Notes: generated by a model from the sequence alone, not told the origin. Counted from the stretch's first letter, positions 36,000 to 45,782 are shown. The stretch: 64,000 bases of DNA from Lapidilactobacillus achengensis (GCF_003946655.1 NZ_RHOV01000002.1:1-64000), one strand, 5' to 3'. Numbers and translations are program-made.

Positions 36000-37025
36000 A
36001 TGTCGCTTTCTGATGGGGATCCAACCAAGGAAAGGCCGTTGACTTCTGCGGCGGACCCTACCGCTGCCGTGCCCGCCACTGGTCAAGTGACCCGACGGCA
36101 GCATCAAGATCTAGCCGTTTGGATCCGCTATTTAGATAGTACCAATCATCAACTTGCAGAGCCTCGCCAAATTTGGGGGGCTTTTCGTAGTGAGCTCAAT
36201 ATTCCTTGGCAAACGATCCCCGGCTACCTTTTATATGATATTCGGCATTATCAGACCCAATTCCTGCTCAATCAGGCGGAGATCGACCTGATCTACACCA
36301 AGCAATTGGCCGCGCCGCTGATGGTTTTTCATGAGGATGAGGCTGGTCAGCTTTTGGTGCCGCCGCTGTTTATTCATGGGGAATTGAATCGTCGCTATGC
36401 CATTGAACCTTTGGCCGAGTATCGGCAAGATTTCGTCCGGGTGGATCATGATCCTCAGGGACTTTTCGGCCAAGCGGTCCAACAATTGCACTTTCAGTAT
36501 CGGCTCACCGCAGGTCAACGCACCTTAGACTTGCCCCGGGATAACGCGGTCACCATGCGTCAAGCCAAGCAAGCCTATTTAGCGCCGCACTATGGTCAGC
36601 CCTTGGAATGGCCGCTACCAGCGGGCTCGACCTGGCAGATTTTTACCACCATCAAGAATCCGCAAGATCACAGTATTTGGTTCAATTTAGGCGGTGATCT
36701 CTGGATCGACAGTCTGAATACGCAATTGCGCCAACACCCGCATTTGCCAACCCAAGCCACCCCTACCAAAAAATCACGAAATCTTTTGGCGGCGATGCCC
36801 TTCGCAGTGATGACCCGGGACTCGACAGTGCGCCGGGGCCAGATCAAGGCTAGTCCCAGCTTTCCGATTTCGCAGTGGACATTTCCTTATGGTCAAGTCG
36901 TGGCGCAACGCCTGGCGGATCAGACCGAGGTCGGCATCAAATGTCTCCTGACTTTGGAAAATGGCAGTCAGTGGGTCCAGCTGGACAGTGGCTACTATAT
37001 TGAAATGAAATACTTGTTGAACTAA
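36000..37025 (+). CDS. Conserved hypothetical protein with MucBP-like and SH3-like segments
   Basis: A 341-residue protein without signal peptide or membrane helix. Residues 40-105 (VWIRYLDSTNHQLAEP ... IPGYLLYD ... EIDLIYTK) have the pattern of a MucBP-type beta domain, normally found in surface adhesins, here in a protein that seems cytoplasmic. A later segment (KASPSFPISQWTFPYGQVV ... SGYYIEMKYL) is like a bacterial SH3 or GW fold. It starts ATG 36000 after AGGAGG. Function is unknown. Confidence 0.65.
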   Translation: MSLSDGDPTKERPLTSAADPTAAVPATGQVTRRQHQDLAVWIRYLDSTNHQLAEPRQIWGAFRSELNIPWQTIPGYLLYDIRHYQTQFLLNQAEIDLIYTKQLAAPLMVFHEDEAGQLLVPPLFIHGELNRRYAIEPLAEYRQDFVRVDHDPQGLFGQAVQQLHFQYRLTAGQRTLDLPRDNAVTMRQAKQAYLAPHYGQPLEWPLPAGSTWQIFTTIKNPQDHSIWFNLGGDLWIDSLNTQLRQHPHLPTQATPTKKSRNLLAAMPFAVMTRDSTVRRGQIKASPSFPISQWTFPYGQVVAQRLADQTEVGIKCLLTLENGSQWVQLDSGYYIEMKYLLN

Positions 37026-37100
37026 CAGCTACCGCAGCATCGGGTCAGCTCCCATGGCAACCGCGCGCGTGTCTCAGCGCCACTGCCTGTTCTGCCCAGC

Positions 37101-37143
37101 AAAAAAAGAGTCAAGTCGGAAAATTTCGACTTGGCTCTTTTTA
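37101..37143. terminator. Bidirectional terminator between converging genes
   Basis: AAAGAGTCAAGTCG pairs with CGACTTGGCTCTTT around GAAAATTT, with A and T runs at both sides. It serves the gene ending at 37025 and the ssuB-like gene. Confidence 0.9.
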
Positions 37144-37154
37144 AGGCCTAATTC

Positions 37155-37904
37155 TCATTGGTTGATCAGGGTCAGCAAGCGCTGTTGGAACTGCTCCCGC
37201 TGTTGCAGCTGCACACCGCTCAACTCCGGCTCGGTCCGCCCTTGATAAGGATTGGCCAGCGTTGCAATCAACTGGCGGCTGGTACTGGTCATCACCGCGA
37301 TGCGCGAACCGCAGAAGAGCGCCTCGTTAAGATCATGGGTGATCAACAGTAAACTCACTTGTTCTTGCCGCCAAATACTCAACATCAATTGTTGCATTTT
37401 CTGGCGGGTAAAGGCATCCAGCGCGCCGAATGGTTCGTCCAGTAACAATAACGGCGGTCGCGGCGCTAAGGCCCGCGCGATCGCCACCCGCTGCCGCATC
37501 CCCCCTGACAAGGCGAAAACTTTCTTGTGCGCCTGGCCTTCCAAGTCAATCAATTGCAGGAGCTGGGTCACCCGCGCCTGCACAACAGCCGGCGCTTGCT
37601 GGGCCGCCCGCAAGCCAAACCCGATATTCTGGGCGACGTCATACCAAGGATACAGCGATGAATTCTGAAAGACGACGCCGCGTTGACTGGCCGGACCCTT
37701 GATCGCATCACCCGCCATGGTCAATGTTCCTTCATAAGGAATGAACCCGGCGATCGCGTTGAGTAAGGTGCTTTTGCCACAGCCAGAGGGGCCGACCAAC
37801 GCCACGATTTCGTTGGTGGCGATCGTCAAATCGGTTTGCCACAAAATCGGCGCTTGCTGACCGTAACGAACCGTTAACCCGTCAGCGACGATCAAAGCGG
37901 TCAT
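37155..37904 (-). CDS. ssuB: ABC transporter ATPase, SsuB/TauB-like
   Basis: A 249-residue importer ATPase: Walker A GPSGCGKS, Q-loop VVFQNSSLYPWY, signature LSGGMRQRVAIARAL, Walker B LLLLDEPFGALD and His in LLITHDLNEA. The sulfonate/taurine/nitrate group fits best. The ATG at 37904 overlaps the ssuA-like stop by four bases and follows AAAGGGGG. Third gene of an importer whose neighbours deal with sulfur, so sulfonates are the likely cargo. Confidence 0.85.
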   Translation of the reverse strand: MTALIVADGLTVRYGQQAPILWQTDLTIATNEIVALVGPSGCGKSTLLNAIAGFIPYEGTLTMAGDAIKGPASQRGVVFQNSSLYPWYDVAQNIGFGLRAAQQAPAVVQARVTQLLQLIDLEGQAHKKVFALSGGMRQRVAIARALAPRPPLLLLDEPFGALDAFTRQKMQQLMLSIWRQEQVSLLLITHDLNEALFCGSRIAVMTSTSRQLIATLANPYQGRTEPELSGVQLQQREQFQQRLLTLINQ

Positions 37905-38938
37905 GGTTGTTTCCCCCTTTTCCAAATGAAATCAATAAATTGTTGTTCTGAAGGCGCCGTCGTAATCGTTTGCTGGCCGGCCATAAATTGACCCGTCCGC
38001 GTCATCGCCTGGACAAACGCGCCACTGCTACCGGCCGCGCCTAAATAAGCCGACGAGAATTCTGCACTGGCGCCAGGCCAGGTCGTGCCCTGCATTTGTA
38101 ACCGGGCCTCGCGCTGACTAATACCGACTTGACGGGCCGCGGCGCTGACTGCTTGGGAGAAATGCCGCCGGCGCAATTGATGCGCTTGATCCAGGGTCGC
38201 CACGAAACGCTGAGTCAAGTGAGGATGCGCCTGAGCAAATTGGGTGCGCACCAAGGTAATGTTGCCCGTTGTGATCCCCTGTTGGGCCAAATCGGCGCTG
38301 TCACACAAAACCGTCGCTTCTGGCAAGAGTTGCGCCAAGGTCGGCTGCCAAGTATAAGCCGCGTCGATATTGCCCCGTTGCCAAGCTGCCACGATATTCT
38401 GCGTATCCATATCCAATAAGGTCACTTGGTCACGAATACCGGCCTGGCTCAAAGCGCTCATCAGACTATAATGAGACGTCGAGGCGAATGGGGTGGCGAT
38501 TTTCCGGCCGGCTAAGTCCTTAACGCGCTTGATGCCCGCACCGCGACGCACGACCAACGCCTCATTGGCGCCACAGATCTCATTGATCCAACACAATTGG
38601 ACCGGGATCTCCGCGGCCAAGGCCACCACGCCGTTGGTATCACCCATCGTCGCGAAATCCACCCCACCGGAAAGTAGCGCCTTATTCGCGTCTACCCCCG
38701 AATCGAAGGTGATGAACTTCAATTTCTGGTGGGGAAAAGCGGCCTGAAAATAGCCCAGCTGCCGCGCCACCGCCACATCATTGGGCGTGTTCAAAATACC
38801 AATGCGGATCTCGGTCACGGCCTGGCCGGTTTGCGAGCGTTGACACCCGCTAACCCCCAGCGCCAAAATCAGCGCCACCAAGCCCAACACAAGCCCACGG
38901 CCCCACCGCGGCCATCGCGCTAGCCACCGCCGCCCCAT
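37901..38938 (-). CDS. ssuA: ABC transporter substrate-binding lipoprotein, SsuA/TauA-like
   Basis: A 345-residue lipoprotein. After Arg-rich residues and a hydrophobic stretch the lipobox is LGVSGC, so mature Cys is at about residue 32. The binding-protein fold follows (IRIGILNTPNDVAVARQLGYF, GGVDFATMGDTNGVVAL, RKIATPFASTSHY, IDAAYTWQP), as in taurine and sulfonate binding proteins. Its ATG overlaps the permease stop (TGATG). Ligand specificity is not decided by sequence. Confidence 0.87.
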   Translation of the reverse strand: MGRRWLARWPRWGRGLVLGLVALILALGVSGCQRSQTGQAVTEIRIGILNTPNDVAVARQLGYFQAAFPHQKLKFITFDSGVDANKALLSGGVDFATMGDTNGVVALAAEIPVQLCWINEICGANEALVVRRGAGIKRVKDLAGRKIATPFASTSHYSLMSALSQAGIRDQVTLLDMDTQNIVAAWQRGNIDAAYTWQPTLAQLLPEATVLCDSADLAQQGITTGNITLVRTQFAQAHPHLTQRFVATLDQAHQLRRRHFSQAVSAAARQVGISQREARLQMQGTTWPGASAEFSSAYLGAAGSSGAFVQAMTRTGQFMAGQQTITTAPSEQQFIDFIWKRGKQP

Positions 38939-39702
38939 CAGAGTTGCCCCTTCCAGAAAATCAGCCGGCGCTCCAGCCGCCGCAACAGCCAATCAAGCAG
39001 CAGTCCCAGGCCCCCAAGAATCAAGATCCCGAGAAACATGACACTACTTTTCAAATATTTGGAGGCGTCGATCACCATCCAACCAATGCCTGAGGTAGAC
39101 GCGACCATTTCCGCCGCCACCAAGGTGGAGAAGGACACCCCCACCGCCGTGCGAATTCCGGTGAACAAACTAGGTAAGGCCCCAGGAAAAATAACCCAAC
39201 GAAAGATCTGACCCTTGCTGGCGCCTAGCGAGCGCGCGCTTAGTTGGTAGTCCTGATTCAAATTACGGACCCCCTCTACTCCGGCTAAATAAATCGGCGC
39301 GAACGCCGCCAAGTAGAGCAGGATGATCTTCGATGACTCGCCGATCCCAAACCAAAGAATCAGCAAGGTATAGTATGCTAGCGGCGGGATCGGCCGATAG
39401 AATTGAACCAGCGAATCGACCAAGCCATTAACGGTGTCCGACATCCCTGAGGCCAATCCCAGTGGCACCGCGGTCACGATCGCCAACAAAATCGCGCTGA
39501 ACAACCGCCACAACGTGATGCCCAGATGTTGCCAGAAGGGAATGCCATTATAGCCATGTTGCCAAATCGCCACGAAAGTCCGTAGCACTTCCTCCGGAGC
39601 CGGAAACAAAATTCCCGAAACTAAGTGTAGCCGCGTCACGACTTCCCAAAGCAAAAGGAGGACCAGCCAAACGGCCAAAGTGATTTTACGTTTTTTGGAC
39701 AT
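38938..39702 (-). CDS. ssuC: ABC transporter permease, SsuC/TauC-like
   Basis: A 254-residue permease with about six helices and the ABC-importer EAA motif in LGASKGQIFRWVIFPGALPSLFTGIR. It starts at ATG 39702 after a strong AAGGAGG; an open frame goes on to 39777 without support. First of the three transporter genes. The 127-base gap to the reductase gene upstream holds a hairpin TCGCTTCC / GGAAGCGA (39789-39814) but no obvious T run. Confidence 0.87.
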   Translation of the reverse strand: MSKKRKITLAVWLVLLLLWEVVTRLHLVSGILFPAPEEVLRTFVAIWQHGYNGIPFWQHLGITLWRLFSAILLAIVTAVPLGLASGMSDTVNGLVDSLVQFYRPIPPLAYYTLLILWFGIGESSKIILLYLAAFAPIYLAGVEGVRNLNQDYQLSARSLGASKGQIFRWVIFPGALPSLFTGIRTAVGVSFSTLVAAEMVASTSGIGWMVIDASKYLKSSVMFLGILILGGLGLLLDWLLRRLERRLIFWKGQL

Positions 39703-39829
39703 TTTTTTGATCCTCCTTAGATTTAAAACTATTTTGCTTGAGACTGCTTCAACTGAAACCATTTCAATTCGAACCACTGGCTTGGCGGTCGCTTCCGTTG
39801 AACGCTGGAAGCGATTGGCCTACGCTGTT

Positions 39830-41536
39830 TTACAACAAATCGAAGCGGTAATTCGTGACGATCGGTTGCCGCCCGGTCACTTGATCTTGGAAGTATTCAT
39901 ATTCGCACAATCCTAAGAACGAGCCGACAATATTGTAAACCTGACGATAGCCGAGATTGCCCAAGGCGCGCACCATGTTATAGCTTCGCTGGCTGGATAG
40001 ACAATGAATGTAAACGGGACGATCCGCAGGGATCTCAGCCAAGCGTTGGCGGAATTCGCTCAGCGGAATATTGATCGCGTTGATAATATGACCTTCCGCG
40101 TATTCATTCGGTTCACGGGCGTCAATGATCAGCGCTTTTTTCTCAACTAATTTCCGCACTTCGGTAACCGGCACTTGTTGATACTCCCCATTCAAAATAT
40201 TCTCAGCGACTAAGGCGGCCATGTTGACCGCGTTCTTTGCGGTGCTGAACCATGGTGAGTAGCAGACTTCCAAATGGGTCAGGTCTGAGATCTTCCCGTG
40301 CATGGCGATCATCGTCGCGACAATATCGATCTGCTTGTCCACATCGGATTTACCCACCGCTTGAGCGCCGAGCACCTCGCCACTAGGATAGGCAAACACC
40401 AACTTCAAGTACAGTGGGGTCGCGTCTGGCATCAAGCCGACTCGATTCTTAGGGATCACAGTGGTCGCACGGAAATCAATGCCCTCACGTTGACACTGTT
40501 TCTCGGTCAACCCCGTGGAAGCCACATTCAAATCGAAAATATGAATCGCTTGGGACCCGATAAAACCGCTATTTTGCACAGTTCGACCATACATATGATC
40601 CACCGCATCCCGTGCTTCCATTTGCGCCGGAAACGCCAAGGCCAGCCGCGTTTTCTTCCGGGTCAACAGATGATTGACTTCGATGGCATCGCCCACCGCG
40701 TAAACGTCTGGCAGTGAAGTCTGATAGTGTTGATCGACGGCAATACCACCAGTCAGGCCTAATTTACAGCCGATCTTGGTCGCCAATTCCGTTTCCGGCG
40801 CCACCCCGATCGCCACGATCACCGCTTGCGCCTTGATTGCCCGACCGGAACCGAGGATCGCCGCTTCGGCGGTGATTTCCGCCAAGCCTTCCTTGAGGAT
40901 CACATCAATACCGTGGTCATACAATTCTTTGTGGATCAATTGGGCGAAATCCTCATCGATCGTGCCCAAAACATGATCCGCCGCTTCGATCAAAGAAATA
41001 TGACGGCCGGTTTTGGCCAGATTCTCACACATCTCCAAGCCGATGAAACCACCGCCAACAATGGCGACATCGGTGACATGGTTGACTTCAAGGAAGGTAT
41101 GGATCTTCTTGATATCGACCACATTGCGAACGGTGAAAACATTGTCCCGATCGATCCCCTTGATACAAGCTGGCATAACCGGCTTGGCGCCTGGTGACAA
41201 GACCAGCTCATCGTAACTGACCTGCTTCAGTTCACCGGTTTTGGTCTGTTTGACCGCGACCGTCTTCGCCACTGGATCCACATCGATCACTTCGGAATTG
41301 ACTTGAGCGTCAATATTATACTGTGCTTTGAATTGTTCTGGCGACATTAAGACAATATCATCGGCGTTTTCGATCAAACCACCTAAATAATACGGCAAGG
41401 AACAGTTGGAAAACGAAACGTGTGGTCCACGTTCAAACATGGTGATTTCCGCGTGTTCATCTAACCGCCGCGCTCGTGCCGCCGCGGAAGCGCCGCCAGC
41501 GACGCCGCCGACGATCACGATTTTTTTATGAGTCAT
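39830..41536 (-). CDS. CoA-disulfide reductase with rhodanese domain
   Basis: A 568-residue flavoprotein of the CoADR-RHD type. FAD site VIVGGVAGGASAAARARR at the N-terminus, redox cysteine in SFSNCSLPYY, NAD(P)H site VAIVGGGFIGLEMCENLA, dimerisation domain, and a C-terminal rhodanese module (residues about 460-555) with active cysteine in YIHCLSSQRS. Such enzymes reduce CoA persulfide, polysulfide or CoA disulfide. Lying between a thiosulfate-type transporter and a sulfonate-type importer it supports a sulfur-handling operon. GGAGG precedes the ATG. Confidence 0.92.
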   Translation of the reverse strand: MTHKKIVIVGGVAGGASAAARARRLDEHAEITMFERGPHVSFSNCSLPYYLGGLIENADDIVLMSPEQFKAQYNIDAQVNSEVIDVDPVAKTVAVKQTKTGELKQVSYDELVLSPGAKPVMPACIKGIDRDNVFTVRNVVDIKKIHTFLEVNHVTDVAIVGGGFIGLEMCENLAKTGRHISLIEAADHVLGTIDEDFAQLIHKELYDHGIDVILKEGLAEITAEAAILGSGRAIKAQAVIVAIGVAPETELATKIGCKLGLTGGIAVDQHYQTSLPDVYAVGDAIEVNHLLTRKKTRLALAFPAQMEARDAVDHMYGRTVQNSGFIGSQAIHIFDLNVASTGLTEKQCQREGIDFRATTVIPKNRVGLMPDATPLYLKLVFAYPSGEVLGAQAVGKSDVDKQIDIVATMIAMHGKISDLTHLEVCYSPWFSTAKNAVNMAALVAENILNGEYQQVPVTEVRKLVEKKALIIDAREPNEYAEGHIINAINIPLSEFRQRLAEIPADRPVYIHCLSSQRSYNMVRALGNLGYRQVYNIVGSFLGLCEYEYFQDQVTGRQPIVTNYRFDLL

Positions 41537-41619
41537 GTAATTTCCTCCTTGAATGAAGTCAACTGGACTGGTCGCCCGCTGACTAAACTAACTAGCTGAA
41601 AAGTGGATCCCGGCGCTAC

Positions 41620-42888
41620 TTAATCACCATAAACGGCCTGAGAAACACGGTTGCCGATAATACCGCCTAGTACCAAGACAATCAAGAAAATCCAGCCGGA
41701 TAACGAGAATTGCGCGATCGGGCTGTATAAAGCGCCCACGTTACAACCGTTAGCCAACCGCGTTCCAAAGCCCATCGTGAAGCCACCTAAAGCATACATG
41801 ACGGTTGTCTTGACCGTCAAACTTGGCACCGCATGGATCGTTTCTTTGAATAACCCGGATGTCAGAATAAAGACCGCCGCGCCCAGGAAAATCCCGAAAT
41901 CTTGAACCGTCATCGCGTTGCTTAACCAAGAACCGGTGAAAACTTCCGCGCTTTGATGGGTGAATGCCGCCAATGACGCGCCAGAAACACCGAAAATATT
42001 CAACACTTTGCCAAACCAGAACCCATAAGGCGTGGAAGCGCCCCAGCCTGACTTGGTCAAGGCCATCATCAAAATGAAAATAATCGTTAGCCCAACCGCG
42101 CCTTGTTTCAAAGTCCAAGGCCGCGTGAACAACACGTCATAAGTATGGTCGCTCTTTAATTCGAACTCGGCCACTTTATTTTCGTAGTTGGCATCTTGCG
42201 CCCGTTCTGATAAAACCCCACGGTAAGTTTGCGCATTACGCCGCTTCTTCTCATAGCGGTAAGCCAAGTAAGTCACGATCGCGCAGAAAATCCCGGTAAT
42301 GATCACCGCGCCTAAGTAACCGTTCAGAATACCACCTTTGAACCAGTCCGGCATAAAGACGCCATTTGAGTACTTCGCGCCGGTCGCGGTCGTGAACCAG
42401 GAATCTTTGACCCACGATTGCGTCGCTTGCAGTGGGAAACCAAGAAAAACGCCCAACGTGAAGAAGACCAATGTTACCCCTGCCCGTGGTAGATCCGTCG
42501 CTAGGTCGGTCATCACCCCGGAAGCGCAGCAAGAAGAAAACGACATTCCAAATCCGAACAGCAGTCCACCTAATAATAAACCGAAATTGATCGGATTGAC
42601 CCACAATGAATATTTGGTCACATCCGGCTCCAACATGAGGAAACCGGCCACCGCCACAGAAGTGATAAAGAACATGAACATCAAGGTCCGCATCAATTTC
42701 GTGGACCCCGTATTGTAGGCCCGATTAACACTGCCCGCAAAGCCGGTATATGACCGTGATAAGATATAACCCAACGCCAACCCAAATAATAAACGAATAT
42801 AATGCATATTGGTTGGTAAAACAAATGGTGCACCAACAAGTAGAATCAACAATAACCCAAACCCTAAGATCCGATCCAGATGCTTCAT
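41620..42888 (-). CDS. YeeE/YedE-family sulfur-compound transporter
   Basis: A 422-residue membrane protein with about ten or more helices and two inverted halves. The conserved cysteines that line the path in thiosulfate transporter TsuA-like proteins are seen as SFSSCCASG in the first half and ANGCNVGALYSPIA in the second. Thiosulfate or another small sulfur compound is the likely substrate. Upstream is a divergent LysR gene. It is the first gene of the minus-strand sulfur set. Confidence 0.87.
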   Translation of the reverse strand: MKHLDRILGFGLLLILLVGAPFVLPTNMHYIRLLFGLALGYILSRSYTGFAGSVNRAYNTGSTKLMRTLMFMFFITSVAVAGFLMLEPDVTKYSLWVNPINFGLLLGGLLFGFGMSFSSCCASGVMTDLATDLPRAGVTLVFFTLGVFLGFPLQATQSWVKDSWFTTATGAKYSNGVFMPDWFKGGILNGYLGAVIITGIFCAIVTYLAYRYEKKRRNAQTYRGVLSERAQDANYENKVAEFELKSDHTYDVLFTRPWTLKQGAVGLTIIFILMMALTKSGWGASTPYGFWFGKVLNIFGVSGASLAAFTHQSAEVFTGSWLSNAMTVQDFGIFLGAAVFILTSGLFKETIHAVPSLTVKTTVMYALGGFTMGFGTRLANGCNVGALYSPIAQFSLSGWIFLIVLVLGGIIGNRVSQAVYGD

Positions 42889-43210
42889 TTCGCCATCCCT
42901 TTCTCCATCAACCTGAATAAGTGCTAAGAAAAATAATCATGAGTTTTCAGCTGAAGATCGCTCACCCTTAGATTAGCATAAATATTCTTAATGTTTAAGA
43001 GGAGCTATGTGAATGACAGCCCTTTCTCGCTTGTGATTTTATTATAAAATTGATCAAAAATCAGGCCGAATTAGCGAAATTCAAAACGTTCAGTCCCGTC
43101 AAATCAGCATTAGGTAGAAAATACTTAAATTGTTTATTTCACAATAAATTCGTGATATTATATTTCTATATGTTCTCATAAATATTATTTATAAAAGGGA
43201 GTAAACGCTG
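42889..43210. promoter_or_regulatory. Divergent control region of the sulfur operon and lysR
   Basis: CATAAATATT occurs twice, at 42977-42986 near the transporter gene and at 43177-43186 near lysR. The second is part of the perfect dyad ATAAATA-T-TATTTAT (43178-43192), a size typical of LysR-family sites, placed just before the lysR ribosome site. Binding by the adjacent regulator is inferred. No other gene is present. Confidence 0.5.
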
Positions 43211-44044
43211 ATGTTTCAGGATTTAACCGTCTTTCAAAAGGTTTACGAGACCCGCTCGATCACCAAAGCGGCGAAGGATCTTTATGTCACGCAACCTAGT
43301 ATTTCGATCCAGATCAAGAAACTTGAGGCCCACCTGGGTGTCCAACTATTCGAGCGTAACGGCAATAAAGGCGTCGTCCCCACCGAAAACGCCAACCGGT
43401 TTTATCGGGATTCGCAAATTATTCTCCAGAATTGGGAAAACTCACTGAACCATTTGGTCAAAAGCCACCGCAGTCCCCGAATCCGCTGTGCGATCGGCGT
43501 TTCGCCAACGACCTCTCTGTTCGTCTTACCCAAATTAATGGAAAATCTGCAAAACTATTTCGATCAATTTGATTTTGAAATCATTACTGCCGATTCCGAA
43601 GTGATCTTGGAAGATATCCTGAAACACGAAATCGCTTTTGGCATCTTGGAGAAACCTTTCGTAGCCCAACAAGTTGAACAGATGGCCTTCACTTCCGATG
43701 AATTGGTCCTGGCCGGCAACTTGGAAAGCCCTGAATGGATCATTGGTCGCGCCGGTTCAACGCAACGGGAATATACCGAACGCTACTTCAACGAACATCA
43801 CATTCGGCCAACTCATTTGATCAAGGTCAGCGATGATAATTTGATCACCAAGCTGGTCAGTATGCGGATTGGCAAGGCCATTGTCTCCAAGCGTTCGATC
43901 ACCGATACCTTGTTGCCCTACCAGCAGCTTTCCAGCGACTTCCGGCGGGAGTTCTATTTATTGAGTCCGACGATTTCCAGTTCCACTGAGATTCAGAAGC
44001 TGATCAATCGGATCAAGACGTTACTGCCGCAATTTCACTACTGA
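43211..44044 (+). CDS. LysR-family transcriptional regulator
   Basis: A 277-residue LysR-type regulator. The N-terminal helix-turn-helix is typical (VFQKVYETRSITKAAKDLYVTQPSIS ... LGVQLFERNG), followed by an effector domain (IRCAIGVSPTTSLFVLPKLM). Its divergent position to the sulfur operon resembles CysL/YwfK-type control, so an O-acetylserine- or sulfide-responsive activator is plausible. AAAGGGAG precedes the ATG. A repeat block begins shortly after its stop. Confidence 0.9.
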   Translation: MFQDLTVFQKVYETRSITKAAKDLYVTQPSISIQIKKLEAHLGVQLFERNGNKGVVPTENANRFYRDSQIILQNWENSLNHLVKSHRSPRIRCAIGVSPTTSLFVLPKLMENLQNYFDQFDFEIITADSEVILEDILKHEIAFGILEKPFVAQQVEQMAFTSDELVLAGNLESPEWIIGRAGSTQREYTERYFNEHHIRPTHLIKVSDDNLITKLVSMRIGKAIVSKRSITDTLLPYQQLSSDFRREFYLLSPTISSSTEIQKLINRIKTLLPQFHY

Positions 44045-44069
44045 GAGTTGGGGTTGGGTGGTGACGGGC

Positions 44070-45700
44070 AAAAGTAGGTTGGCCGCAGCTTGCGCTGCGT
44101 TTGGCGTTGGTGGTGGGCAGATGTGGTGGGGCTCCAGGTCGGGCTGGGGGTGGTGGAACGCTGCGGGCACGACTTGAAGCTTTTCGGAAATGCACCGAAA
44201 ATCTTCAAGCTCGACCTTATTGTAGGCGATAAATCGCCAACAATAATATCGCGGCTGACTCACCCCCAGCCCGACCTTCCGCCAATAAACGAACGGACCA
44301 CCAACGCCACGCTCCGCTCCAGCTGCTCAACGATATAACAGCCGTTTGAGCACTCACGCCGACTGGCAAGCTATGATAAATGATGGAGATCCACGCAATT
44401 GACAACCGTGGTTAGTGATTGCAATTCTTAACTTGGTGACACTAGCGCAGTCTGTCTGATGAACCAAGGCAAGCTATGGATGAATCAGCTGGATTGGTCG
44501 ATTTCACTCAGGAATCGTTCAGGAAACAAGTAGAGATGTTCAGCCTACGCAAAATGTCCCGATCTCCTAATCCGAATCTTTTGGCATTGCCGTACCACCC
44601 TAAAAGTAGCTTGGCCGCAGCTTGCGCTGCGAAATTCGGGGTGAGCTCGCTGTGGGCGCTGTTTTGAGCCAATCCGTAAAGTGCGCGGCTTGTCTCAAAA
44701 TCAGGCCTTGTCCTAAGCGGCAAAGCCGCCAATGACAATTTCACGGCGATCTCACCCCGAATTTCTCCGCTCCAGCCGCTCAACATTTTAACAGCCGTTT
44801 GAGCACTCACGCCAGCTGGCAGGCTATGGTCAATTGATGGTGATCCACGCAATTGACGACCGTGGTTAGTGATTACAATTCTTAACTTGGTGACACCAGC
44901 GCAGTCTGTCTGATGAACCAGGGCAAGTTCTTGATGAATCAGCTGAGTCGGTCGGTTTCCACCCGTGGAGTGTTACGGAAACGAATAGAAATGTGTTCGG
45001 CTTACGCAAAATGTTCCGAACTTCTAATCTGAAGCTGTTGGTGTTGCCGTACCATTAAAAAAGGGCGTTGTTTGACCTCGATCTCGCAAAAGCACTTCGT
45101 CAGATACCCAACTCGAATTGCAGATCGGCTCAATTCTGTTCAGCAACCGCCTCAGGACGTGTGGCTCAGCGATGCCCACTGCGTTCCAGCCACGACAAAC
45201 GTCCTGAGGCGGTTGCGTCCCCATCCAAACCCACCCACACCTGCAATTAAGTACAGGATTCTGGAATCCGTTGGCATTGCCGTACCACCCCAAAAGTGGG
45301 CAATTGTTTGACATCTAGCTTGCAAAACCACTTTGTCAGATACCCAACTTCGATTGCAGATAGGCTCAATTCTGCCTAGCAACCGGCTGGGACTGCGCGG
45401 CTCAGTGGTGAAATTGTCCTTGGCGGCTTTGTCGCTTAGGACAAGGCTCGATTTGAAGACAATTCCCGCTTTTGGAATTGGCTTCAAACGACGCCCACCA
45501 CGTTCGAAACAGAGTGCGAACCGACCCGGTCAGCTCCTGAGCATTAGCCTAGCAATTGTTTTGGAAGCCGCACTTTGCCTCCAGAACAATTGCGTAGCTA
45601 AGCGCAGGGAGCTGGGTCGGTGAGCACGTTTCCAGTCCGCAACAGCAGTCCCAGCCGGTTGCGCTCACGCGCAACACCCACTCAAACCCGCAATCAAGCA
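44070..45700 (+). repeat. Cloverleaf composite repeat, block 5 (B-linker-B-linker-A-A)
   Basis: B type II at 44097-44312, a linker, B type I at 44631-44765, a second linker, then module A at 45144-45215 and 45380-45661. The first A is a minimal form in which both inner arms are missing but the outer stem CAACCGCCTCAGGACG / CGTCCTGAGGCGGTTG is perfect. The second has C element copy 5 inserted. It fills the space between the converging lysR and prfC genes. Confidence 0.82.
45506..45631 (+). repeat. Small hairpin element C, copy 5
   Basis: Begins GAAACAGAGTGCGAACCGACC and ends GGTCGGTGAGCACGTTT; inner stem CAATTGTT / AACAATTG. It splits CACGTTCCAGTCCGC of module A, a site unlike that used by copies 2, 4 and 6. 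Confidence 0.65.
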
Positions 45701-45731
45701 CCGGTCAGAACCGTGACCGGCAAAAAGTATC

Positions 45732-45763
45732 AAAAAAAGCTATCCCAACAAAGTTGAGATAGC
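45732..45763 (-). terminator. Terminator after prfC
   Basis: On the minus strand GCTATCTCAAC pairs with GTTGGGATAGC, followed by seven T. Confidence 0.85.
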
Positions 45764-45782
45764 CGTAAATCAGCCGTTATTT

